A stretch of DNA of 64,000 nucleotides from assembly GCA_935421135.1 (NCBI GenBank), contig OW285197.1, forward strand, positions 10,753,223 through 10,817,222, in the 5' to 3' direction. The notes below the pieces were generated by a model, which made no database searches, was not told where the DNA came from, and was given only the letters and a program-made list of their open reading frames with translations. A program made the translations under genes and the position numbers. Shown in pieces: positions 34,301 through 46,200 of the stretch (the first letter of the stretch is position 1; each line of letters starts with the position of its first letter). This DNA is from Bugulina stolonifera. Its lineage: Eukaryota; Bryozoa; Gymnolaemata; Cheilostomatida; Bugulidae.

Positions 34301-37300
34301 GGACTTGAAATTTGACTTGGCTACTCTATCAGACTCGAGTATACTGACTATCACTGAAGAGTCAATGAGTTGCTGAAACAGTAAAAACATTCTCTGCACA
34401 TATACACTGTATGTATTACCAAACTTCATGCCAAATTACTATAGTCTACTACCTAGATCAATTCAACTCTACTTTTAGACTCAAACCCCCAACTATTATT
34501 TGCAGTAGTAATGCCCAAATCATGGGCAGTAACAAAATAGTTTATTTACTGCATAACAGCGAGAGAAAATAAATTCACTCTTATAATCTCTGAATTCTCG
34601 GGACAGTCCTCACAAGATTATCCCATGACATCACTAGAAACCGTCCAATTAGACTTAAATGATGATATACATGTACATAGGCTAAGTAGTAAAGATCGGA
34701 GTCTATATTATGACAGAAGCAGAATAAAGACTGAACATAAAATAGCCTAGATTAAAGAAGCAGTTTACCAGGAATCCGTCAGAATCTGCATCATTCCACA
34801 CCAATAGTGGCACCTTCTTATAGCTAGTCCACTTTTTCTGTGTGCGTCTGATAGAATCAACCTGTTGGAATAAATCTCTATCATAGTCGATCTTACCAGC
34901 GGCATTTTTTGTTCTTTTTTTCCCTAGATTATCGTAAACCTCCTCAATATAACGACACGAGGAGGAGTGCGACTACATTTTGCATGAATTATAATTAGAG
35001 AGGAAAAAGAAACAGGACAGCCATTAAATAACTAACAGTAGGTCTGCACCTACACCATACCAGCAGCATGCATCCCATAAAGAGACAATTTGTGGTGAAA
35101 TAAAATAAAACATACATTAGGCGTATTCGGATATTGCACCGTGCAAGCTTATAAATAGCAATCTGCGGCAATAACAATATATTTTATTCAATAATATAGC
35201 GCTAGCTATAACGCAAGGCAAGCCGTGCCTGGCAATAATAATATAAAATATATTCACTTAGCGAGGGGATTTCCCTTCAGAGCAAGCACTAGTCACGCCT
35301 GAACGCTCAAGCTGCATTCGGATAGTTAGACCAGTGCTATATGAACCAGTACCAGTTTCCGAATACGCCTATTATATACCATCACACTGTGTCATGTTGG
35401 TGTATAAAATATTATTTTACTTACTTCAACTATATCGTAGTTAATGCCATAGAAGTCGAGGTACGCCCTCACTTTGCAGCAAAAGGGACAGTTGGTGTAC
35501 TGATACAGTGTGAGATTTGCAGTGGAGTCATCTTTGTTATGTCTTACCTACAGTGTGATTACGCAGAGTAAAGATCAAGCAGAGCAAGGGAAGAAATCGG
35601 TATGTCAAATATAGGCTACTGATAGGGGAGAGCGGGGTAAGTTGGGACAATTTTTGGTTTTTTGGGAATAATACGGAGTCTAGAGGTCATAGCATCATAT
35701 TTTTTTGCATGGAGGTACTTTAATATGTTGTCTAGCTATAGCCTGAAGCAGACACATTTATAAGTCAGCATAGTGCGGTAATCCATGATTTGGCAGCGCA
35801 TGTCAAACGTCCCAACTTACCCCACTGACGGGGTAAGTTGGGACAGGTGTGGGGCAAGTTGGGACACCATTGAAAATATAGATTTTAGATTTGGATTATT
35901 CTCATTTTTTATCACGAACAGATAGAATTGAAATGTTACAATAATATTACACATATTTAAAATTATAGCCACATGTCTGTATGTCCAAAAACATGTCTGC
36001 AAAAAACTGCTGGACTTTAAATTAGTTCGGCCTCGAAGTGTTTAATTCTCTTTTATTACAAGATAGTCTAGGAAAGGTATGAAAATTGTTTTGATGTAAA
36101 AGAAAATTTTTTTGTTAAGTAAATCTTTGTTAGAATAGGAGGATGCCAGCTTGAACATGAAAAACCCTTAATTCGTTTGGCACCTTGTAGGTGTAATAAT
36201 TTATAATAGCTCTATTAGCTGTAATAATTTATACAGCTCTTTTTTGACCAAGTTCCAGTCTACTTACGCATAATGGACTTGAAACTATAAATTAAACTAG
36301 CGCATCGTAGGTGACCATTTTTCTAATTTTGGTACAGCAAAATTTTCTTAAGCTTTAAGTTTGTCACTTAAAATAAATAGAATATAAAACCAAAACACCA
36401 GAAATAAACCAATACTAGAAAATATAGGCAAAAATGTTGATTTTTACTATAATTATTATTAGAGTTTGATGTACAATTGAACAACTGACATTCTAGATAA
36501 AATGAAATCATTGAGCAGAAAAAAAGATTGTTGAATTTTAATTCCACTTGGCAACCCAACCCAGAGTTCACGGCAGCATTTATGACACAGGCGATAGTAG
36601 TCAATCCGCCTCATTCATGTGATGGAGTCGATCCAACCTGCGTCTTTCTCTTGGTGCTAATTACCTTTCCTGGGTTTTGGACAGTGGTAAATTGGATATT
36701 TACAGGTGGAAAACCTATAACTTTGTAAATAGATTATCGATGATGTTTGATTAAACTATTCCTTGGTACTCTCACCGAAGATGGCAGTTCAACTGGGGTT
36801 GGGTAACAATAAGTGTGGAGAGACATTGAGTATAATGTATATAGCCTACTTGTCTAGTTTGAACAACAAAGAGTGAATCCTCCAAACTTTATAACTAAAT
36901 TATACCTAATAATCTATTGAATTATTAGCTTGGTGCTGCCTGATGGTGTTAGTTGGTCTGGTAGGGGTCTCAAAAGGCGCAGAAACGGTGTTCGAAGTGT
37001 AGGTATGGGTAGGAAAAGGATGTAGTTTATACATTGTGTTGGTGCTACCCACTGCTGTCAGGGTCATGAGGAAAGTGAGAACAGAACAGAGAACAAAAGC
37101 TGTTATAGCAATGAGTCGGGTTTGACCTGTTTCTACTACGAGTAATATCAATACTAGCTATAGTGCCATCCCCACGCAGGATTGGAGTTCTTTACCAAAG
37201 TCAAATGCTATCCAAGATTCATCAAACAACTTTTAGTTAGAGAAAAGGTGAAATTACAGTGTCATCTTGGATTCATATCATTCCACAAACATAATTTATT

Positions 37301-38650
37301 ATTACAAATGGTGTCCCAACTTGCCCCACTTCCAGCGTCCCAACTTGCCCCACACTCCCAATTTTTTGTAAAACACAATTTTTTATTAAGATTTTTGACT
37401 TGAGCTAATTTTAACTTTAGTTGCTGTAACTAGATGCTATAGAGTCTCTGTGTGCAAATTTTCAAAACTATGGAGTCATTCTTTCATGAAAAAAATTAGA
37501 AACTCGTCAAGAATAAAAAATTTACTCAAATATGCAAATATTACATTATTGCGAATTGCAAAAAAAATATTTATTCAACTTAGAAAACAAAATAGTGGGT
37601 TATGTTTATTTATGTTGATCTAACCTTTGGCCCATACCATAAAAATGTAATGGGTCTCATAATACCCAAAACAGCCCTGTCCCAACTTACCCCGCGTCCC
37701 AACTTACCCCGCTCTCCCCTACAAATTCATCGATTGAATGAAGTTTACAACAAAGTTGTAGACAGATTTGCAATAAATGTTAGGCCTACAGATACATTTA
37801 ATCTCGTAGAACTCATTCCAAGCTAAAAATAACAAAATTGTAGATTGAGCTCAGGCATTTAAAACAAATCATGTAACTTTTCTGCAATGTAACGAAGTAT
37901 ATGTAGCCTATGCCTAGATGTGTACATACATGTAATGTAGGCCTAATAGGTAATAATAGCCTGGTGCAGAACATTTAAATTTAGAGACAGCCAATAGTTT
38001 AATTTCCGAATATCTGGGGAAATGACGATCTTTACCTGATAAGCCTAAGGTCCGTGCCAAAATGCTGTATTATTAGTCTGAATCTTAGAAGGTGGTGGAG
38101 GGGCTTTCTCCTAAATAATCTTTATTGGCCTACATAGTGGCACTGTAGAACAATTATAATGCCAGAAGATAAAATAAATGGCTAATTGAATTGGATGCAA
38201 AATTAAAATGTTTACCTGCTTTGTAGGAGGATTTTGCAAATGCCAAGGCAAATCCAACGCATTTGCAGACCTGTTTAGAGTAACTGGCCGCACTCGCTGC
38301 GAGACCATGGGATCAGTATCTTCACTGACTTTTTCTGAGGCATTGACTTGGAATAAAGAACCATTTTTAGGCCACTGAAATTGTCTCTGCGAGCGAATGG
38401 TCTCGCAAGATTGCAACTCAATTTCAGAATCCAAACTGTGTTCCTTTGACTTTGCTTTTAAACTGGCAAAAATTCCGAAAATGGCAGCTGATCCCACAGC
38501 TAGCTGCTTAAAATATTTTCTATTTGACCCTGTTGCAACTTTGAGTGCAGCACTAGATGAATGCCCCTGTCTAGTGAAATTAAACCCTCGAATATTAATT
38601 GAACTTGCAAATTTAGAGAGAAACCGACAAGTTATATAGGGGGCTGCCAT
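31334..38650 (-). CDS. PTGES2: prostaglandin E synthase 2 (membrane-associated, glutaredoxin/GST fold)
   Basis: Nine exons on the minus strand (38650-38216, 35547-35425, 34861-34769, 34372-34246, 33952-33856, 33479-33389, 32971-32850, 32331-32214, 31492-31334) join in phase to 454 codons plus TGA. Exon 1 gives an N-terminus with Arg/Ser-rich presequence-like residues and a hydrophobic stretch (LAVGSAAIFGIFASL), fitting a membrane-anchored or mitochondrial-targeted start. LTLYQYTNCPFCCKVRAYLD carries the thioredoxin/glutaredoxin-type CPFC motif (residues 165-168). QLIDSSVIVS, EFPNKY, NLVHILSPNAYRT and FMGGDNPNLADLAVFGV are family signatures of PTGES2. The known enzyme isomerises PGH2 to PGE2 and also binds haem and glutathione. 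The N-terminus is longer than in mammals (exon 1 alone is 145 residues). It converges with TRIM-like copy 2. The last exon is duplicated at 19493-19666. Confidence 0.93.
33060..33270. repeat. 9-bp minisatellite TATATACTG in PTGES2 intron 6
   Basis: About 18 head-to-tail units of TATATACTG follow a few longer TGTACATG-bearing units. The unit length is divisible by three and the sequence is nearly self-complementary in composition, so several frames look open on both strands. These are not genes. Confidence 0.95.
33688..33775 (+). mobile_element. fragment of a tRNA-headed SINE
   Basis: AGGTGGTATAGCGGTATTAT and CTGTGCTAGGCGATTAGG match the SINE at 47735-47830, but the B-box region is deleted. 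Lies in PTGES2 intron 5. Confidence 0.5.
35625..37719. mobile_element. TIR DNA transposon in PTGES2 intron 1 (~2.1 kb, TA target)
   Basis: The termini GGGGAGAGCGGGGTAAGTTG (left) and its complement (right, ending CGCTCTCCCC) are flanked by TA. The subterminal regions repeat the motif GTCCCAACTTACCCC or ACTTGCCCC several times in both orientations (35805-35865, 37310-37360, 37678-37712), as transposase-binding sites do. The interior has open stretches at 36528-36728 (plus) and 36906-37151 (minus) with hydrophobic segments but no transposase motif I recognise. TA target suggests a Tc1/mariner-like or similar element; the class is open. Confidence 0.75.
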
Positions 38651-40207
38651 CTTTGACTACAAATATAGACTGTTTACCAGCTCTTTTACCTAAGCTAAGC
38701 GATTTCACGATTCTGATAAGGACTGTTAAATTTACTAGGATGATTCGAGTGTTAATAGTAAGGGCAACTCCTTCCGATTTATTATCGCTCACCAAAGCTA
38801 CACTGTAAATTGAACAAGTCGAGTTGTTGTTGAATTTATTAAACAATCTCACAATTAGCAGGCCTTGGCATCTTTAGTGTTCTGATTTTGATGCAAATCG
38901 CATAAATCAACTTTTTGCATCATGCATATACTAGCTCATTCAGAATGCGTCAGCAAAGAGTTGATTGGGTAATGGGATGGTGAGATCCTTAGAGGTTAAA
39001 ACTGTTTTGATGTGTGTTGGCATATGAATAATGTGCAATACCAAATATTTCATACAAACAGCTCAATTGACCCTTTATTGAATTTGTAACTTTGGCTTCC
39101 GCCTCCCGCCTAAATAGTGCTCATACTTAGTGCTTGCACGTACTGCTTCAAACCCTGCTTCGATGATGATGAATATACGGAAAAACTAGAAATATTTTGG
39201 AAGCTCACAGCGGAGCTCACCCATTTCCACAGTGGTTTTTTCATTCACCGGTTTACTTAGAGGAAATATTTTCAATTGTCTCATAATCGAGTGAAATAAA
39301 AATATAATAATTAGTTTTAACACTTTCAAAACTATGCACCAATAATTTATTATTATACATCATAATATGGAAAAGTACTACATTTTACTAACATTAAATT
39401 ATTATATAATATTGCATAAGCTACATCAATAAAATACTTTTTGACTAGATACTTGCATGTAGGACAATACACTCAGCGACAGTAACCAGAATGGAACATC
39501 AAAATGTTGAGTCCAAATACAGAAGAACAGAAATATACAAACACAGGAAACCGTTGTATGCACAGGAAGTAAACTTTCTAAAATACATAGTTTCTTAGAG
39601 AAGTAGGAAAACAATACCCAACATGTAGGTAAACCCTCAGAAATAAAATATAGACTTGATTCATCTAAAGAAAATATATTTATGATCCAATGTTACAACT
39701 AGCAGGAGTAACTATGGCTATGCAAGGTTTAAACTCTTTCTATATAATTACTATAAAACTGTTTCTATTACATTGTACAACCAAAGAATTTTCAAACATT
39801 AAGATGATGGTCACTTACTGTGAGAAGTCTGGTATCTGTATCTATTGACTGATTCAGCACAAAATTAAACTGAAGTTTCAAATAAATTTAATTGCTTATA
39901 AAAATAGTCATTATATGCTAGAAGAAAATACTTTTCAACTATTTTTGGTGAACATTGTACAGATAACATGATTGCAGAAGAAAATGGCTGACTCTAATAC
40001 CGAAGATTAGGAATGGCTTTCAGTAACCAGATAGTGATCCCATATTTAGACCTAATAATTATACACACAATAAGATCTCAAGAATGATTGTATCAATAGT
40101 CTACTCTCTGTTTAAAGTCCGAGTTAGAGCCTCTAGGAGTTGTCTACTTTTCTGCCATGCATAATTATAATAAATTACTTGGGAAACTTTTTCAACTAGA
40201 AATAGCT
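38651..40207. promoter_or_regulatory. intergenic: PTGES2 promoter side and synaptotagmin 3' flank
   Basis: The PTGES2 promoter should lie just above 38650 on the minus strand, but no TATA or CCAAT arrangement stands out. AT-rich sequence at 39300-39960 probably includes the 3' UTR and poly(A) site of the synaptotagmin-like gene (candidate ATTAAA complement near 39884). No coding exon seen. Confidence 0.45.
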
Positions 40208-43200
40208 TCAGCTCCCTTTCTCTACTTTTTTCAGCTGGTGCCACCACTCTAAGGTTTTCCCGTCCGAATTCTTAGACTCCTGGACTTCTCTCCAATGCTC
40301 TACCTCTCTCTTATCTCCCTCAGAGCTGATGCACACTCGACCAATCACCTGCAGTTACATAGCATGTCATAACTAGTTAAGTTACGTTATAATTCTTTAT
40401 AGTCATACAAATGTATACAACTCTGATCCAAAGACATCCCTGTCTTATCCAGCTACAGCTACACCGCACTTCCTGTTTAAACCACTTTTTCATTGGTCAA
40501 TATTTTATATCAAGTATATCAGTTATATTTGTAGGGAACAGCAGTGGCTGAGTGGTTAGAACGCTGAACCTTCATGCTGAAGGTCCAAGGTTCGAATCCC
40601 GATCATGGTGGTGTTAGGAAGAGCACCCAGCACAATTGCTCCTGCGCCTCATAAAAGTCCTTGGGGTCATGCAAACCAGCATGGCTTCAAGGCAACTCCT
40701 CTACCCCTGCCATAAAAACGCCATGTCATCTGGGCCTTTTCTCACAGGGAGTTGGCCAGCACTGGCACCTGGCAGTGCGAGCTGCAAGGGGCTAGTCACG
40801 CCGAGGAGTATAAGCCTGGTGAGTGTTTATATCAGTTATATTTGTAGCTTGAGGGTGCTGTGCCACAACATAACGATGATAATGCAAACACTGCTACATG
40901 CGTCGAGGCAACAAATTGTATTTTATCATTCAAAGATAGTGACAAATGTAATATCACACTGACCTCTGAACTACTCAGCTTTACTTTACATAAATCTACC
41001 ATCACGCTCATGTCTGCTAAATTAAGAGGTTGAGGCAGTGAAAGCACTATCTCTTGATTAAACATGGGACTAGTTGAGACTTTGACATTGTCAACGGTTC
41101 GTTTCTTTTTATATTTTTTTCCTCGTTCCAGTACTGTAGCTTTTACCATTAGACCTAAAATTGTAAAACAAATCTTCCATTAACTTCTATATATATACTT
41201 GTTGTTGTTGTCACTAATGTTATTGTTGTTATATATTTATCAAACAAGTAACAAAGGAATAAACATATAGAATGATGAATGCCCAAGTTGACATTTGGTA
41301 ATTTTAGGTAAATTTTATGGAGTTAATAAAATAATTACTCTAGTGACTCTAGATTCTTTGGAAAGTAGATTATATAGTTGAATAGCATAACTGAGCAAAG
41401 TGGTAGAAAACTAATATAATAGTCTGTATATAGAGTAGTGCTTCACCTAATACAGCCAGCTCATCTTCTATGTGAAGATCTTTTGCTTTTGCTATAAACA
41501 GAGTTAGAGTGAGATTTTCTTTGGACTTTGTGCACTTCAGGGAGAAGAGAAGCTCCCCCATATAATTCTAAAACATTACAGTAATACTAATATTACTATA
41601 ACAAATAATATTACAGCAAATATAATGTAAACTACACAATACATACATATTCAGATAAAATCTAATTTAATTTGCAATCACAGACAAGTGTGTTTGAGTT
41701 TAGTCTCAAAGGTATAATTTTCAGTAATAACAAACTAAGCAAAGGTTTGGGGAAACCTTTTCTCCATTAAAGTTATATATTTTTAATTGAAGGAGTTGTC
41801 CTCCCTCTTCAACACTGTTTGATGTGGATTGTTCTGTCCTATAATAGCTATACAACTTTGCTGATATAGTAGCATATAGTTGTAGCCTGAGAGTATGCAC
41901 AATCGGGAGGAAGTGGCGTACCCCGTACCTCTTCATGATCATGTGTCTCCACAGGACACCTGTCTATATGCTTCTCTATATACAGTGGCTCATCCTGGGG
42001 TAGAGTATGTAGCCTCAGCTGCATTTCCCCGACTTTCTCAGTCTTTATAAACTGGTCATAGTCATAGAGACTACACATCAACTGCTTTCCTGGCAAACCA
42101 TCTGCAAGAAAGATAATATTACACCTGCAGTCCTATTTGTAGAATTCTAACGTGTAGTCGTACCACATCGTAAGGTTTTCTATTTAGATCACAGACTATG
42201 GGTATCTGAAACTCTTTGCAACTGACCATGAAGTTTACTAGAATCCAAGTTATGTATAGCCTACAAAACCAAGCTAGTTTCTTTCTCAATTAATCTCTGT
42301 TCAAACTAGAGCCCAAAACGGTGATTATAGCAAAATCTAGTTTTCCTTGATCTTATTATAAAGAAACATAGTATAGCATGAAATTTGATTTGGCTTAAAA
42401 TATTTGATGGGATGCAGATCAAGTGCCAATTAAGATAAGACAATTCCAAATTGTTTATGCTAATCACTACCTTCAATCTCAAAGAGGAAACTCTCCTCAA
42501 ATATTGGACTCTGTTCATCGTCTGCATGTCTGGTTTGTCTGACTGGTGAATTAGATCCAGAGACAAACACAGTAAAGTAAGGACTCCTTAGGTGCAGATG
42601 ACAGCTGGGGAAACCTGCAGAAATAGTAAGTGCAGATGACAGCTGTGGAAACCTGCAGAAATATTAATAGTTATACTCAGCATCCCACAATTTGGAGTTA
42701 TCTCTTTTTCCAAAGAATTACATACATTATATTAGTATTGCAGACCTCATGTCTCACTCTTCCTGCAGTTGAACAAAAAATACAAACTATCTCAAAATGA
42801 AAACTAAACTGTTGTTCAAGTTACATGGTACTAAGCCTGGGTTCTATACAGAACAAAGAATGTGTGATTATACAGGTGATAACATACTACCTAAACCTCC
42901 TAGAAGGAGTATGACCCCAGGCTAATATTCACCTGTAAGATCAGCCTTGTGTATTGTAACCTTTAGTAAGTTCGTGTCAGTCGTAAGGCAGACTGTTAGG
43001 AAGATAATACCGATTGGCTCATTGATGTCTATACTCGCCTCTTCTTTTATTGTCGGAGCTCGTTCCTGTTCATAATAAAAATCGGTACAAGTACGTGTTT
43101 GCCAAACATCGACTCAAGTTATACAATATTCAGCTATTTATATACCAGTAAATACCAAAGAGAGGACAACTTTGAACTGAATCTTAGTAACACACAAAAT

Positions 43201-46200
43201 GGTACAAATTTTTACAAACATCAAGATGGCTCCAACTTCATTAAAATTTTGAAATGATGATCATTAGACATTACTGTTGATAATAAGTAGACACAGAGGT
43301 GCAGACGCCTCATGAGTTAATATGAAATCAAATTGGCTCAATAATGCATTTTAATACAAAGAGAATGTACAGTTTACAACCCTTACCAGACCCTTGTATA
43401 ATGAGGGGTCAAATGCTGTGGTATCAATAGAGTCCTGCATACTAGTTCTCCTTCGAGCCAATCGGGCCATTGCACTAGCGCTGTGCGTCTCCTCTGTAGA
43501 TGTTAGAGGCAAGGTGAAGGACTTCTCGTCCGTCTCCGCTATTGGTGTGCTGTACGGAGCTGACCTCGTGCTCGTTAGCTTAGCGTGGGAAAGTTCTATA
43601 AAATGAGTCACTTTTTAACAAAGAGGCTTGATAGATATGATGTATTGACTATGATGTCATACCATGTGCCTACTTAGCACCTGTAGGTAAATAGTTGTGA
43701 TCAGACTTTGAAACTATATTACTGAAAATTGATACATATTCGCACTATAATATAGAAGCATTGAACAAACCAAAGTATCTGCATGTCAGTACACAGGCAT
43801 AAACTCATTTAGGCCAAGAACAAATTTTATTTCAGCAACAAGAATGAAAGTGTTTCCATGTACTATGAAAAAGGTTTGATTGGATGATTAAATGGGTTTG
43901 CTTGGGTAGGTGACTGAGAAGCATGATAGGGATACAAACTAAATAACACAAACAAAAATAAATGGATATGTTAGCTACACTGTAAATCAAACAGTTAGTA
44001 AATTATTTTGATGCAATCATACAGTTGTCTGCCCTTTATAATGCATGGTAAGGGTTGACAACTCCTTCCAGTCACACATGTACGTGGCAGTAGGAGAATG
44101 AAACCACCATGTTAGTTGCAGAATAACAAATGGTGTCAAATAAGAATGAGCAACTCTTGGCAGTGCAATCCTGTTGTACAAGATATGTTTATACTTAGGC
44201 CCGAGTGATATTGCAGGCAGGTTCCGATTTATATAGACCGCTTACGGCCATATTGGTTAAAATATTAAACTAAATCCCCAAAAATGGGGAACCGGGATAA
44301 TTCATGCAAAGATCTTGAAATGACTTTGACCCCTGATGAAAGGTGGTGGTTATAAACATACACACAGCAGACATTGTAGATGTAGACTATAGAATGGGCA
44401 GCAGACGTGCAATCACTACGTATGATACACAATCACCAAACAGACACCAGTAGAACCGGACAATCACAAAGATTATATAGGTCACTAGACACCTGGATGA
44501 TAAAAGCACCATTTTGCATTTTATTACATCAACATAATAATGTGATCACATGATGTATTTTTGGTACCACATAATAGAAACTAATGCAGCAAATAAGTTG
44601 CAGAATCACTGGAAATCTCACCGATTCACGTACAATCGTGCGCTTCAATTTTAGCGTTTAAAGAAAGATGATAGAATAAGATTCATCAGGTTAACAATAG
44701 AGCCTTTGAAAATTACCCTAACCTGAGTTCTAACTCATCAAACTGTCTCTTTAAAGTAATTGGAACCCAGGCTATGATTTAAGACGAAAGCATATGAACA
44801 CAATTTGTAACCAAACGATGAAGCATAAATGGACAAAACAAAATTAGCCATTAGTCTCAATCTTCAGTCAATCAATATAGATCAGAGCTACGGCGTGAAG
44901 CTATTTATAGCTCCAGAAAAGCTATTTATAGCTCCGTATGTTACCTGAAGCTTCTGGTAGTGTCTGCATTACTGGCACACTTATAGCCCTTCTGAACCCT
45001 GTGAGAGAGCACACAGATGTCTAATATGTACATTACATAAGGTATATGCAAGTAGATGTGTCTACAAATCATATCCTAGCTGTAGACATCAAGGTATATA
45101 TAGATAGCACTAGTGTTAGTCTGATGGACTCGAGTGTATAGACACTGTATTGGTACATTGTAAGTATGGGTTAAGTAACTTATTTTATTTGTGTAGAATC
45201 AGAGTAGGTAGTTTGCATATATCTGCAGAAATCTGGCACTAATACCACATTTATGTACATGTACAAATTCCCATAACTGTCCTTGTCTTATCACCAAAAT
45301 GAACTTTTACTAGTCACTGATACTCATGGTAGCACAACTCTCAGTGTCTGTGATTGGTCCTATCGCCAGTTTTCACTTTCATTCCTTTTTATACTATTTA
45401 TACTTATTCTGAAGTTTATATTGTGATGGTACAGGACATTTGTATACGACCCCAACTCCCGGACGAAGCTCCACCGCACCCTAAGTGCCTAGTAGTTGTT
45501 ACAGCGCTACTCGCCTGACACTAACATTCTCACAATTAGTGCTCGTATACTTACCTTTAACTGCATTGCATGTTCAAAGTACTTAATTACCGTCTATATA
45601 TATGTCTCCATGTGTTTATGCTCATTCCTTATTCATGTATCTTACTATATGTTGTTGTACATAGTCACATGAATGTTACTAAGTCCTTTTTTATGCCTTT
45701 TATACCCATGTACAGAGGCCCGACCTCTCAGAATCCATTGATATTCATTTTGTACATGAATTGGACCATTATAAGCAACTTTTGTAGAACCCGACCTATT
45801 TTGGGTCGGCCGTCGGGCTTCCGGCGGCCATCTTGTTGCGCAACTTCCGGACGACCACACGTCGTCTTTTCCCGACGTCACGTCGGCCGGAAGTCCTTAT
45901 ACTATATAAAGGGCACTGTTTTACTGTTCATTGTCTCAGTCTACACTTGGCTTTCAATAAAGACACATCTATACTTGATACAGGGACTTTCTCTTCCTTT
46001 TACTAGGTCATTCGCTTTGCGAACCGCCTACTAGGTTGAACTACTCTCTTTCATTGTATAGTCTGAAGGTCGGACTTGAGATCAGATGGGTCGTCTTTGG
46101 TAGTATTTGGGCTACTGAGACCGCTCGATCTTTCATGTAATGCGAAGTCCTATTACCACTCATAGGCACTTCATTTCTGGGTCGATAGTCGTCCAAGGAC

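Noticed and set aside
38397..38639. 80-codon plus-strand open frame
   Set aside because: Antisense shadow of PTGES2 exon 1.
40541..40607. A functional tRNA gene
   Set aside because: A and B boxes are good, but the sequence continues into a SINE body with target duplications and the acceptor stem does not close.
45570..46034. 154-codon open frame
   Set aside because: It crosses the TATA box and poly(A) signal of a solo LTR and has no recognisable domain.
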